Assembly: GCF_001304695.1 (NCBI RefSeq)
Contig: NZ_JFAQ01000030.1
Location: forward strand, 1 to 50,457
Direction of reading: 5' to 3'
Length of the DNA: 50,457 bases
Origin: Xanthomonas axonopodis
GTDB taxonomy: Bacteria; Pseudomonadota; Gammaproteobacteria; Xanthomonadales; Xanthomonadaceae
Each line of letters begins with the position of its first letter. Positions within the stretch are counted from its first letter, which is position 1. Positions 40,444 to 50,438 of this stretch are shown in pieces. The notes below the pieces were generated by a model that was given only the letters and a program-made list of their open reading frames with translations, searched no databases and had not been told where the DNA came from. A program made the position numbers and the translations under genes.

Positions 40444-40971
40444 TTACGCCTTCTTGGCTTCCTTGCGAATGATGACTTCACCGGCGTACTTCACACCCTT
40501 GCCCTTATAGGGCTCCGGCGGACGGAAACCGCGAATCTTGGCGGCAACTTCGCCGACACGCTGCTTGTCGGCGCCCTGGACCACGATCTCGGTCTGGGTG
40601 GGAGTCGACAGCGTGATGCCTTCCGGCGCCACGAAGACCAGCGGTTGCGAGAAACCGAGCGCCAGGCTCAGATCCTTGCCCTGCATGGCAGCACGATAAC
40701 CGACGCCGACCAGCTCAAGCTTGCGCTCGAAGCCTTCGGAGACACCCTTGACCATATTGGCCAGGATGGCGCGCACGGTGCCGGTGAGGGCGATCTGCGA
40801 AGGATCGTTGGCCGACAGCGTGGCAACATCGCCATCGATGGCAATTTCGACGCCAGCCGGCTTCGGCAGGGTCAACGTGCCCTTCGGGCCCTTCACGCTG
40901 ACCAGCTCAGGCTGGACCTTGAGTTCAACACCCTTCGGGAGGGAGACAGGCTTCTTGGCTACACGGGACAT
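40444..40971 (-). CDS. rplF: 50S ribosomal protein L6
   Basis: 175 residues, two L6 repeats; [25 protein letters not shown] and [15 protein letters not shown] mark the second. Follows rpsH after 15 bp. Confidence 0.98.
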
Positions 40972-40986
40972 GTTCGATTCCTTCCA

Positions 40987-41385
40987 TTAGGCCACGAAGC
41001 ACAGAACTTCACCACCAACGCCGGCTTCGCGAGCCTGCGCATCGGTCATGATGCCCTTCGACGTGGAGATGATGGCGATACCCAGGCCACCGAGGACCTT
41101 GGGCAGCTCGGTCTTGCCGCGGTACTGACGCAGACCCGAGCGCGAAAAACGCTTCAGGGTCTCGATGACCGGACGACCTTCGAAATACTTCAGCACGATT
41201 TCCAGCTCCGACTTGTTATTTTCGGTCGCCGTAACGCGCAGGTCGGTGATGTAACCCTCGTCCTTCAGGACTTGGGCGATCGCAACCTTAATCTTGGACG
41301 ACGGCAATTTCACCGTCTGCTTACCAACCGCGGCCGCATTCTTGATGCGAACCAGCAGGTCGGCGATGGGATCAGTCATGCTCAT
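40987..41385 (-). CDS. rpsH: 30S ribosomal protein S8
   Basis: 132 residues ([17 protein letters not shown]), ending with [24 protein letters not shown] lies upstream of the ATG at 41385; the second Met (41379) is an alternative. In E. coli S8 represses the spc operon. The 206-bp gap before it is unusual. Confidence 0.97.
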
Positions 41386-41500
41386 GTGAGTACCTTTGAG
41401 TGCACCGATATCCGCTTTCGCGAAAATCTTGTGTTTTCCTGGGGACGGGCCAGGACCCTTGACGCCATGCCAGGCCCGTACAGGCAAGACGGAAGCGGAA

Positions 41501-41584
41501 GTATACGACAAAAGAGCCCGACTTGCGTCGGACTCTCTGTGTTGAACAGAACCATCCTGTTCAAATCCGGCCGCGGACGGCCGG
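41501..41584 (-). promoter_or_regulatory. Three hairpins and a -10-like site between rpsN and rpsH
   Basis: In transcription order on the minus strand: CCGGCCG-TCCG-CGGCCGG (41584-41567); TTGAACAG, 7-base loop, CTGTTCAA (41564-41542); GAGTCCGA, loop, TCGGGCTC (41535-41514, one mismatch) followed by TTTT. A GTATAC hexamer (plus 41501-41506) follows directly. The last hairpin could terminate part of the transcripts, and the hexamer could be a -10 for rpsH. The remainder to 41386 is leader. Confidence 0.5.
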
Positions 41585-41591
41585 AATGCTC

Positions 41592-41897
41592 TTACCAGCT
41601 TGCCTTACGCAGACCCGGAACGTCGCCGTTCATCGTGGCCTTGCGCAACATGTTGCGACCCAGACCGAACTTGCGGTAGACACCGCGCGGACGACCGGAC
41701 AACTCACAACGGTTGCGATGGCGGCTCGGCGACGAATCGCGCGGCAGCTTCTGCAACTTGGTCGACGCATCGATCTTCTCTTCGTAGGACGCATCCTGGC
41801 TGGAGAGGATCTTCTTCAGCGCATCACGCTTGCGAGCGAATTTCTTCGCCAGCTTTGCACGCTTGATGTCGCGGTGGATCATGGAGGTCTTTGCCAT
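41592..41897 (-). CDS. rpsN: 30S ribosomal protein S14
   Basis: 101 residues of the long, zinc-independent type: only one Cys, in [18 protein letters not shown]. Starts 18 bp after rplE. Confidence 0.97.
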
Positions 41898-41915
41898 TTC
41901 GGATGTCCTCGACGG

Positions 41916-42458
41916 TCAGTTACGGAACGGGAACTTGAACGCTGCCAGCAGCGCCTTCGCTTCCGCATCCGTCTTGGCGGTGGTGGTGATGGCGATATCC
42001 ATACCGCGAATCGCGTCGACGGCGTCGAAGTCGATTTCCGGGAAGATGATCTGTTCCTTCACACCCATGTTGAAGTTGCCACGACCGTCGAAGGAGCGAC
42101 CGGACACACCACGGAAGTCGCGCACGCGCGGCAACGAGATGTTGATCAGGCGATCCAGAAACTCGTACATCTTGGCGCGACGCAAGGTGGTCTTGCAGCC
42201 GATCGGCCAACCGTCACGGATCTTGAAGGATGCGACCGAAACGCGCGACTTGGTGACCACCGGCTTCTGACCAGAGATCTTGGCCATGTCGGCGACCGCA
42301 TTTTCCAGGATCTTCTTGTTGGTAGCGGCTTCGCCCACGCCCATGTTGAGCGTGACCTTGACCAGCTTCGGCACTTCCATCGGATTGGTGTAGCCGAATT
42401 CCTTCATCAGGGCCGGCACCACGTTTTCCTTGTAAAACTTTTCGAGACGAGTGTTCAT
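41916..42458 (-). CDS. rplE: 50S ribosomal protein L5
   Basis: 180 residues, with [17 protein letters not shown] and [16 protein letters not shown]. Binds 5S rRNA with L18. 11 bp after rplX. Confidence 0.98.
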   Translation of the reverse strand: MNTRLEKFYKENVVPALMKEFGYTNPMEVPKLVKVTLNMGVGEAATNKKILENAVADMAKISGQKPVVTKSRVSVASFKIRDGWPIGCKTTLRRAKMYEFLDRLINISLPRVRDFRGVSGRSFDGRGNFNMGVKEQIIFPEIDFDAVDAIRGMDIAITTTAKTDAEAKALLAAFKFPFRN

Positions 42459-42469
42459 GATCTCATTCC

Positions 42470-42787
42470 TCAGGCGTCGAGCGCCTCACCGCTGGAGCGG
42501 AACACACGCAGTTTGCGTCCATCCTCCAGCACCTTGAAGCCAACGCGCTCGCCCTTGCCCGTTGCCGGGTTGACGATATTGACGTTGGAGATATGGATCG
42601 ACGCTTCACGCTCGACCACGCCGCCGGCAACGCCTGTCTGCGGGTTCGGCTTGGTGTGGCGCTTGATGACGTTGGCGTTGGAGACGATCACGCGATCGCC
42701 GTCCACACGCACCACTTCACCCTGCTTACCCTTGTCCTTGCCGGTGTTGATGACGACCTGGTCGCCCTTCTTGATACGGTTAGCCAT
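42470..42787 (-). CDS. rplX: 50S ribosomal protein L24
   Basis: 105 residues with the KOW motif near the start ([21 protein letters not shown]). 16 bp after rplN. Confidence 0.97.
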   Translation of the reverse strand: MANRIKKGDQVVINTGKDKGKQGEVVRVDGDRVIVSNANVIKRHTKPNPQTGVAGGVVEREASIHISNVNIVNPATGKGERVGFKVLEDGRKLRVFRSSGEALDA

Positions 42788-42803
42788 GGTGTATGTCCTC
42801 CGC

Positions 42804-43172
42804 TCACAGCACTTCGGGAGCGAGCGAGACGATCTTCATGAACTTCTCGGAACGCAGCTCGCGCGTCACAGGCCCGAAGATGCGGGTCCCGATCGGCTCC
42901 TGCTTATTGTTCAACAGCACGGCGGCATTGCCATCGAAGCGGATCAGCGAACCGTCGGGACGGCGCACACCCTTGCGGGTACGCACCACGACGGCGTCGT
43001 AGACTTCGCCTTTCTTGACCTTGCCACGCGGAATGGCGTCCTTGACGGTCACCTTGATGATGTCACCGATATGTGCGTAACGGCGCTTCGAGCCGCCCAG
43101 CACCTTGATGCACATCACTTCCTTGGCACCCGAATTGTCGGCGACATCGAGGTAGCTCTGCATCTGGATCAT
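42804..43172 (-). CDS. rplN: 50S ribosomal protein L14
   Basis: 122 residues, [20 protein letters not shown] and [10 protein letters not shown] being typical. 14 bp after rpsQ. Confidence 0.98.
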
Positions 43173-43186
43173 GATTCAGATCTCCC

Positions 43187-43456
43187 TTATTCAGCCGAAC
43201 GGGTGACGATTTCCACCACCCGCCAGTTCTTGGTCTTGGACATCGGAGCAATCTCGGTCACGCGCACGACGTCGCCTTCGTTACAGGCGTTGTCGGCGTC
43301 GTGTGCGTGCAGCTTGGTCGAACGCTTTATGTACTTGCCGTACAGAGCATGCTTGACTTGGCGCTCCACCAACACGGTGACCGTCTTGTCCATCTTGTTG
43401 CTGACGACACGGCCTTCGACCGTGCGCAGCGCTTGCTTTTCGTTATTGTCGCTCAT
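43187..43456 (-). CDS. rpsQ: 30S ribosomal protein S17
   Basis: 89 residues with [20 protein letters not shown], the S17 OB-fold segment. 11 bp after rpmC. Confidence 0.97.
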   Translation of the reverse strand: MSDNNEKQALRTVEGRVVSNKMDKTVTVLVERQVKHALYGKYIKRSTKLHAHDADNACNEGDVVRVTEIAPMSKTKNWRVVEIVTRSAE

Positions 43457-43467
43457 CGCGGCCGTCC

Positions 43468-43653
43468 TTACTTGGTGCTGCCGAGCAGGTGCTTGACGCG
43501 AGCAATCTCGCGGCGCACCCGGCGGGTTTCGTGGGTCTTCGGCAGCTGGCCGGTGACCTGCTGCATACGGAGCGAGAACTGCTCCTTACGCAGATCGGTC
43601 AGATGGGCCTTCAATTCGTCAGCCGACTTTTCGCGGAGTTGTTTGATATCCAT
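43468..43653 (-). CDS. rpmC: 50S ribosomal protein L29
   Basis: 61 residues, two-helix protein near the exit tunnel ([20 protein letters not shown]). Its ATG shares one base with the rplP stop (TGATG), which points to coupled translation. Confidence 0.97.
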
Positions 43654-44066
43654 CAGCGCACCGTCCGGGTCACGAAAGTGGTGGTCACCGAGAGCTTGGC
43701 AGCGGCAAGGCGGAAAGCCTCACGTGCGATCTCTTCGGGGATTCCCTCGATTTCATAGATCATGCGGCCCGGCTGAATCTGCGCGACCCAGTACTCCACG
43801 TTACCCTTACCGGAGCCCATGCGGACTTCGATCGGCTTCTTGGTGATCGGCTTGTCAGGGAACACACGGATCCACATCTTGCCGCCCTTCTTGACGTGGC
43901 GGCTGATCGTGCGGCGTGCTGCTTCAATCTGGCGCGCGGTCAGCTGACCGTGCGCCGTGGCCTTCAGGCCGTATTCGCCGAAGCTGACGGCATTTCCGCT
44001 CCATGCCAGGCCGTCGTTACGGCCCTTGTGCATCTTGCGATATTTGGTTCGCTTGGGTTGCAACAT
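43653..44066 (-). CDS. rplP: 50S ribosomal protein L16
   Basis: 137 residues, starting [19 protein letters not shown]; contacts tRNA and is needed for late 50S assembly. 5 bp after rpsC. Confidence 0.98.
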   Translation of the reverse strand: MLQPKRTKYRKMHKGRNDGLAWSGNAVSFGEYGLKATAHGQLTARQIEAARRTISRHVKKGGKMWIRVFPDKPITKKPIEVRMGSGKGNVEYWVAQIQPGRMIYEIEGIPEEIAREAFRLAAAKLSVTTTFVTRTVR

Positions 44067-44071
44067 TGCCG

Positions 44072-44806
44072 TTACCTCGCTTCACGAGCCGGGCGCGACG
44101 GGCGGTCACCACGGTCGCCGCGATCGTTACGATCGTTGCGCGGGCTGTCGTCCTGCTTTTCCTGGCCAACCTGAGAGAAGTCGAAGACTTCGCCCTTATA
44201 GATCCAGACCTTGATACCGATGATGCCGTACGTCGTGGACGCCTCGGCAAAACCGTAATCAATATCGGCACGTAGCGTGTGCAGAGGCACGCGGCCTTCG
44301 CGGTACCACTCCGAACGGGCAATTTCTGCACCGTTGAGGCGGCCAGCCACGTTGACCTTGATGCCCAAGGCACCCAGGCGCATCGCGTTACCGACCGAGC
44401 GCTTCATGGCACGGCGGAACATGATGCGACGCTCAAGCTGCTGCGCGATCGACTCGGCGACCAGCTGCGCGTCCAGCTCCGGCTTACGCACTTCGGTGAC
44501 GTTGATGTGCGCCGGAACGCCCATCAGCTCGCTCACTTCCTTGCGCAGCTTTTCGATGTCCTCACCACGCTTGCCGATCACCACACCCGGACGGGCGGTA
44601 TGAATGGTCACGCGGGCGGTTTTGGCAGGGCGCTCGATCAAGATCTTGCTGACACCTGCCTGCGCGAGCTTCTTACGCAGCATTTCACGCACTTTCAGGT
44701 CGGCTGCCAAATAGGCGGCGAACTCGGTCTTGTTTGCGTACCACTTGGAATTCCAGTCCTTGGCGATGCCCAGGCGAATTCCAGTCGGATGAACTTTATG
44801 ACCCAT
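44072..44806 (-). CDS. rpsC: 30S ribosomal protein S3
   Basis: 244 residues. KH domain with [17 protein letters not shown], then the S3 C-terminal domain. After residue 210 there is a polar tail rich in Arg and Asp ([16 protein letters not shown]), longer than in E. coli and probably disordered. 17 bp after rplV. Confidence 0.98.
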   Translation of the reverse strand: MGHKVHPTGIRLGIAKDWNSKWYANKTEFAAYLAADLKVREMLRKKLAQAGVSKILIERPAKTARVTIHTARPGVVIGKRGEDIEKLRKEVSELMGVPAHINVTEVRKPELDAQLVAESIAQQLERRIMFRRAMKRSVGNAMRLGALGIKVNVAGRLNGAEIARSEWYREGRVPLHTLRADIDYGFAEASTTYGIIGIKVWIYKGEVFDFSQVGQEKQDDSPRNDRNDRGDRGDRPSRPAREAR

Positions 44807-44823
44807 GGTCTTTTCCTTTCCGC

Positions 44824-45159
44824 TTACTTGGCGGCGCCCACAACCACAGTGATGTGGCTGGTGCGCTTGAGGATGCGGGTACCGCGGCCTTTCGCCCGCG
44901 CCATGAAACGCTTCAGGGAGGGACCTTCATCAACCATAATGGTCTTGACCTTCAGCTCGTCGACATCCGCGCCCTGATTGTTCTCGGCATTGGCGATCGC
45001 CGACTCCACCACCTTTTTGATCAGGTGGGCAGCCTTCTTATCCGAGAACTTCAGCAGATTGACCGCACGCTCGGCGGACAAACCACGCACCTGGTCAGCG
45101 ACCAAGCGGGCCTTCTGCGGGGAGATGCGCGCGGTGCGCAGGATTGCTTTCGCTTCCAT
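44824..45159 (-). CDS. rplV: 50S ribosomal protein L22
   Basis: 111 residues ([20 protein letters not shown]); its loop lines the exit tunnel. The ATG at 45159 is chosen because GGAG stands eight bases before it, while the ATG at 45165 has only two bases. The initiation region is identical to that of rplD over about 20 bases. Confidence 0.96.
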
Positions 45160-45171
45160 CGTCATCTCTCC

Positions 45172-45441
45172 TTACCTGCCCGACTTCTTGTCGCCACCGT
45201 GACCCTTGAAGGTCCGGGTGACGGCAAATTCGCCGAGCTTGTGGCCGACCATATTCTCGTTAACGAGCACCGGAATGTGGTTCTTGCCGTTATGCACGGC
45301 GATGGTGATGCCTACCATTTCAGGCAGGATCATCGAACGGCGCGACCAGGTCTTGATCGGCTTCTTGCTACCCGCAGCGGACTCCACCTTCTTTGCAAGG
45401 TGGTGATCGACGAACGGGCCCTTCTTAAGTGAACGTGCCAT
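45172..45441 (-). CDS. rpsS: 30S ribosomal protein S19
   Basis: 89 residues, [20 protein letters not shown] and [18 protein letters not shown]. 6 bp after rplB. Confidence 0.98.
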
Positions 45442-45447
45442 GGTCGA

Positions 45448-46275
45448 TTAGCCCCTACGATCGCGGACGATGAACTGCTGGGTGCGCTTGTTCTTGCGCG
45501 TCTTGTAACCCTTGGTCGGAACACCCCACGGGGTGACCGGATGCGGATTACCCTGACCAGCCTTCGCTTCACCACCACCGTGCGGGTGATCGACCGGGTT
45601 CATGGCCGCACCGCGAACGGTCGGGCGAACACCGCGCCAACGCTTGGCGCCGGCCTTGCCCAACTTCTCGAGGTTATGCTCGTCGTTGCCGACCTCGCCG
45701 ATGGTGGCGCGGCACTCGACCGGCACCTTGCGCATTTCGCCCGAGCGCAGACGCAGCGTGGCATAGATGCCTTCGCGAGCGACCAGCTGGACGGCTGCAC
45801 CGGCAGCACGTGCGATCTGAGCGCCCTTACCTGGCTTCAGCTCGATACCGTGAACCGTCGTACCGACCGGGATGTTACGCAGCGGCAGCGTGTTACCGGT
45901 CTTGATCGGCGCATTGGCACCTGCAATGACCTGGTCGCCAGCCTTCAGGCCCTTCGGGGCGATGATGTAGCGGCGCTCGCCGTCGACGTAGCACAGCAGG
46001 GCGATATGGGCGGTACGGTTCGGATCGTATTCGATCCGCTCCACACGCGCCGGAATGCCTTCCTTGTTGCGCTTGAAGTCGATGATGCGGTAGTGCTGCT
46101 TGTGACCACCACCGACGTGACGCACGGTGATGCGGCCGTGGTGGTTACGACCACCGGACTTGCTCTGCGAATCGAGCAGCGCCGCGTGCGGTGCGCCCTT
46201 GTGCAGATCGGGAGTAACCACGCGCACGGCGGAACGACGGCCGGGAGAGGTGGGTTTGAACTTCATCAATGGCAT
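45448..46275 (-). CDS. rplB: 50S ribosomal protein L2
   Basis: 275 residues with the peptidyl-transferase-near segment [19 protein letters not shown] and [18 protein letters not shown]. 10 bp after rplW. Confidence 0.98.
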
Positions 46276-46285
46276 GGGATGAACC

Positions 46286-46585
46286 TCAGGCCTTGGCCGT
46301 TACGTCGATGGACTGACCATCGACCAGTCGGACGTACGCCTTGCGCCAATTGCCACGGTTGCCAGCACGGTTACGGAAGGACTTGCTCTTGCCCTTGACG
46401 TTGACCACGTTGACTGCCTTGACCTTGACGTCGAACAGCTGCTCAACCGCGGCCTTTACATCGGCCTTGGTGGCTTCGTTCGAAACTTCGAAGACATACT
46501 GGTTGGAGATTTCCTGCAGGCGCGCGGTCTTTTCGGAGACTCGCGGAGCACGCAGCACGCTGAAGATTTTTTCGTTGCTGCTCAT
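46286..46585 (-). CDS. rplW: 50S ribosomal protein L23
   Basis: 99 residues ([20 protein letters not shown]), at the tunnel exit, where SRP and trigger factor dock. The ATG at 46585 overlaps the rplD stop as ATGA, so translation is coupled; the in-frame ATG at 46594 is less likely. Confidence 0.97.
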
Positions 46586-47187
46586 GCCAGCCACTCCTCG
46601 ACCTTCTTGACCGCATCGGCGGTGATCACGACCGTATCGGCCCCGACCAGAGCGACCGGATCCAGACCCTGCACGTCACGCACCTGCACATACGGCAGAT
46701 TGCGGGCGGACAGATACAGGTGCTCGGAGGCTTCTTCGGTGACGATCAGCGGGCGCTTGCCCACATCCAGTCCCTTCAGCTTCTCGATCAGACCCTTAGT
46801 CTTGGTCGCTTCGAGGTCGAACGCGTCGACGATCATCAGACGACCCTGACGGTTCAACTCGGAGAAAATCGCGCAGATAGCCGCGCGGTACATCTTGCGG
46901 TTGACCTTCTGCTCGAAGCTGCGCGGCTTGGCCGCGAAGGTCACACCGCCGCCGACGAAGATCGGAGCCGTCAGCGCGCCATGACGCGCACCGCCGCCCT
47001 TCTGCTTCTTCGACTTCTTGGTTGTGCCCGCAACTTCCGAACGCGTCTTCTGTGCCTTGGTACCAGCGCGACCGGCGTTGCGATAAGCGACGACGACCTG
47101 GTGAACCAGATCTTCGCTGAATTCGCGACCGAACACGGCGTCGGAGACCGAGACCTTGTTGTTGCTATCCGTGATAACGAGTTCCAT
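46582..47187 (-). CDS. rplD: 50S ribosomal protein L4
   Basis: 201 residues ([16 protein letters not shown]) with the L4 loop [20 protein letters not shown]. In E. coli L4 represses the S10 operon. The ATG at 47187 is chosen for its spacing to GGAG. 12 bp after rplC. Confidence 0.98.
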
Positions 47188-47199
47188 CGTCATCTCTCC

Positions 47200-47850
47200 T
47201 TATGCCTTGCTCGCCGGACGGACGATCACGTCGCCACCAGCTGCGCCAGGCACGGCGCCGCGGATAGCAATCAGACCACGCTCGACGTCGACCTTGACCA
47301 CTTCCAGGTTCTGCGTGCTTTGCTGCACGGCGCCCATGTGGCCCGACATCTTCTTGCCCGGGAAAACGCGACCCGGGGTCTGGCGCTGACCCAGCGAACC
47401 CGGCGCGCGATGCGACAGCGAGTTACCGTGGGTTGCATCGCCCATACGGAAGTTGTAGCGCTTGATGGTGCCCTGGAAACCCTTACCCTTGGTGACGCCC
47501 TGGACGTCGACCTTCTGGCCGACCTCGAAGATGTCCGCCTTGATTTCGCCACCGACGGCGAAATCGCCGAGCTGGGCATCTTCAACACGGAATTCCCACA
47601 GGCCGCGACCCGCTTCCACCTTCGCCTTTGCGAAGTGGCCTGCAGCCGGCTTGTTCACCAGCGCGGCACGACGGGCGCCAACGGTGACCTGCACGGCGCT
47701 GTAGCCGTCAACTTCGACGGTCTTGATCTGCGCAATGCGGTTCGGAGTTGCTTCGATCAGCGTGACCGGCACCGAGCGGCCGTCTTCAGTAAAGACGCGG
47801 CTCATACCAGCCTTGCGGCCCACGAAGCCCAACGAATATTTCTTCGTCAT
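47200..47850 (-). CDS. rplC: 50S ribosomal protein L3
   Basis: 216 residues with [20 protein letters not shown] and [20 protein letters not shown] near the peptidyl-transferase centre. 11 bp after rpsJ. Confidence 0.98.
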
Positions 47851-47861
47851 GGTCGTAGTCC

Positions 47862-48197
47862 TCAGGTCAGCTTGATCTGGACGTCGACGCCAGCCGCGAG
47901 TTCGAGCTTCATCAGCGCGTCCACGGTCTTGTCGTTCGGGTCGATGATATCGAGCACACGCTTGTGCGTGCGGGTTTCGTATTGGTCACGCGCATCTTTG
48001 TCAGCATGCGGGGATACAAGGATGGTGTAACGTTCGATCTTGGTCGGCAGCGGGATCGGGCCACGCACTTGCGCGCCGGTCCGCTTAGCCGTTTCGACGA
48101 TCTCGCTGGCCGAACGGTCGATCAAGCGATGATCGAACGCCTTCAGCCGGATACGGATCTTCTGATCCGCCTTCTGACCGGTCTTTTGCTCCGCCAT
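47862..48197 (-). CDS. rpsJ: 30S ribosomal protein S10
   Basis: 111 residues; the S10 core starts at [20 protein letters not shown]. The ATG at 48197 gives eight extra residues before the usual MADQK-like start: the N-terminus reads [16 protein letters not shown], which looks like a short duplication, and no start codon is present at the usual place. AAGGAA lies about nine bases before the ATG. First gene of the cluster. Confidence 0.96.
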   Translation of the reverse strand: MAEQKTGQKADQKIRIRLKAFDHRLIDRSASEIVETAKRTGAQVRGPIPLPTKIERYTILVSPHADKDARDQYETRTHKRVLDIIDPNDKTVDALMKLELAAGVDVQIKLT

Positions 48198-48358
48198 GAC
48201 GGTGGGTTCCTTCGTTAAAAGAGCGACGGGCAAGGCCTCTGGGATACCTGCCCCGATATTCCTGACGTTGATGAAATCGCCGCGCATCCTGCTGGCGAGG
48301 GCATTTCCTCCGCCCAAAAACTGAGGCAGCCCGGTCACCCGGCCTGCCCAGACGGAAA

Positions 48359-48387
48359 AGTATAATGCGCAACAAGAGCACGGTCAA
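48359..48387 (-). promoter_or_regulatory. Sigma70-like promoter of the S10 operon
   Basis: On the minus strand TTGACC (plus 48382-48387), 17 bp, TATACT (plus 48359-48364). The rpsJ ATG is 161 bp further, leaving a leader in which L4-dependent control, known from E. coli, could act; no E. coli-like leader structure was identified. Confidence 0.75.
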
Positions 48388-49485
48388 CAACGCGTGAGTT
48401 GTTGAGTGCTCCATGCAACGCGACCTTCCCGGTCTGGCGAACACGAGCGGCATCCTGCCGTTCTTCCTGCCGTTCTTTTCGCTGTAACTCAGCGCCCTAC
48501 CCAGGGACACCGAGCCAAGCATTTTAGCGGCTCGCCTCCGCGCCTGCAAGCACACTGTTCTACTCCCAGGTAGGCCCGGCAGCGGCTCTGACAGACATAA
48601 ATACGCATTGCCCCCTCGTCGTGATGCCAGTTCGGACTGACTGACATTCAGGGCCAGGAAGCAAACACGGCGGGCACGCCATGGCTGAAGCACCATCTGC
48701 CGCAACAAACGCAACCTCGTCGACATCGAAGACATCCATCCCCCAGCTGATGCCGCGAGCGATGTCGCCCTGGGGGCGAACGTGTCGCGAAAGGCAGCCC
48801 TGCCAAAGTGCAGAAAGAAGATCACCACCGTCCTGATGTCCAGTGGTAAACATCGGGCAGAATCGGCATGGCACTCATGACAGATGATAAGATCGGGCAG
48901 CACAAAATTGGAAAGTCCGCTTTTCCGCGGCCAGGCACTCGATTCTCCAGCGGTCCGCGGCTGGCCACCCTGCTTCTAAGCTGAGCTCTGGCGACGTTGC
49001 CGGGGCACTGCAGCAATCGTTACAGGGCTCTGCACCAGTCACTTTGCCGGGTGCGTTTACATCGCGGGGCTGCTGGTGCGCGCAAAGCGCGTGACGACTG
49101 CAGCAATGATGCGCACGAAGATGGCCCTGCAGATACCAACATGGGCAGCATGCCCCGATAGGCCCAGTAGCGCGGTGTCGAACACTTGCCGAGAATCCAC
49201 CCATTACACAGGCGACATCCATATCGAACTCACCAAAGACGTACGTATCCGCACAAGCGACGCTGCACTGACGACGCTGACTCCAGAACGTATCGCGATG
49301 AACGATTCCGGTATCAGCTACATCGAACACCGGCCGGCGCTCATCGAGTCGACCTCCATCCCTGACTGAATTACCGACAGCTGCGAAGGGGTCAATGAGG
49401 GTAGGCGGATATCAACCCATGCAAGTAACGAACCTCTCCCACACCCCGCCTCGTCCTTGCAGGATTTCGCCACTGGAGACTTCCC
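48388..49485. other. Intergenic region upstream of the S10 operon
   Basis: 1.1 kb without a convincing gene. It contains the 12-bp tandem repeat at 48454-48477. A plus-strand frame ending at 49369 has coding-like codon use in its last 55 codons (TGDIHIELTKDVRIRT...), which could be a decayed gene end; no start or family can be given. Confidence 0.4.
48454..48477 (+). repeat. Perfect 12-bp tandem repeat
   Basis: CCTGCCGTTCTT occurs twice in direct succession, 67 bp upstream of the S10 promoter -35 element. Confidence 0.85.
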
Positions 49486-50160
49486 ATGCGCCAGCACTTT
49501 ATCTCGTTTTTCGGCTTGCCGCTCCTCGGACTCATCGCCCCGCAGTCCCGCGCTGCCAGCAACGATGGCAGGGTCTGCTTACGTGCGTTGCGCCAGACTT
49601 TTACCACCTCCGCCAGCGCGACCACGTTGCCGGTGGCATGCGCGCACATCGGTCCGGTCGCACTCGGAATGCGCAAACAACAGGTATTGGCCGCGCTAGG
49701 ACCGCCTGACGTTACCCACGCCGATGCGGCGGATCCGAGCAGACTCAGCCTGCTGTATCTGTACCCGCGCGACTTCAAAGCACGGCTGGCGGAGCATCCG
49801 CGTCCAGTTGGCACCCTCGTGCATGGCGAGTTGGCGGTGGGATTCCGCAAAGACCGTGTCAGCAACCTGATCGCCTTCGCCGATCCGAAGGCGCCCCTGC
49901 TCTTCAAGCTGCTCGGCCATCCGGTCGGCACCCATCTCAACCGCATTCTCCAAGCGATCGGCGGCAGCCCGCAATGGAATGACAGCCGCGATTACATACA
50001 GTTCCCCGCCATGCCACTGGGCCTGGACGTGGATCCGGACACTTTCGCCATCGTCGGGTTGAACATCGCAACTACCAAAGAAGAGTTGGACAATTTCCGC
50101 TTGCCGGGCCTGAATCTGCTCAAGGTTCCGAAAAGCGGTCTGATCAACGGTATTCGCTGA
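49486..50160 (+). CDS. Exported protein with BamE/SmpA-like segment
   Basis: 224 residues. Signal peptide about 1-23 (ending QSRA). A segment IGPVALGMRKQQVLAALGPPDV (about 55-76) resembles the SmpA/OmlA (BamE) pattern in which a GM-x-x-x-V-x-x-x-LG-x-PD motif follows a small beta element; it recurs in weaker form further on. The rest has no recognised domain. GGAG lies eight bases before the ATG. The gene points opposite to both tuf and rpsJ, which it separates. Function unknown. Confidence 0.7.
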   Translation: MRQHFISFFGLPLLGLIAPQSRAASNDGRVCLRALRQTFTTSASATTLPVACAHIGPVALGMRKQQVLAALGPPDVTHADAADPSRLSLLYLYPRDFKARLAEHPRPVGTLVHGELAVGFRKDRVSNLIAFADPKAPLLFKLLGHPVGTHLNRILQAIGGSPQWNDSRDYIQFPAMPLGLDVDPDTFAIVGLNIATTKEELDNFRLPGLNLLKVPKSGLINGIR

Positions 50161-50363
50161 CTGTTGCCGGTATCTGTGCGTCATGCTGCCTTACGTCATG
50201 ACAGCCGGTTCGCCAATCCACAGCCATGCCGCCGGTGCGACTTGCGTACGCACCGTCTTGCCCATCGAGCGCAGCATTATGAGCGGCGCAGGTGCCCCCT
50301 TTTCTCTCTGCCTCGGCAACTACCTTCCCGCGCCCGGCCGGACCTCCGCCAACACGCGCATAA

Positions 50364-50396
50364 AGAAAAAGGCCGGCTTTCGCCGACCTTTTCTTT
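50364..50396 (-). terminator. Terminator after tuf
   Basis: A stem around GGCCGGC-TTTC-GCCGACC with A-rich and T-rich arms, one internal mismatch, followed on the minus strand by TTTTTCTTT. It lies 42 bp after the tuf stop codon. Confidence 0.75.
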
Positions 50397-50438
50397 CCAG
50401 CGACACGGCAGCAGGGGCTGCCGTGCTGCAGGCATTGC

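Noticed and set aside
41523..43496. 657-codon plus-strand frame opposite rpsN to rpsQ
   Set aside because: Shadow of several short ribosomal genes, each recognised.
48412..48486. 24-codon plus-strand ORF with a hydrophobic end
   Set aside because: No ribosome-binding site, and its hydrophobic part is simply the translation of the 12-bp tandem repeat.
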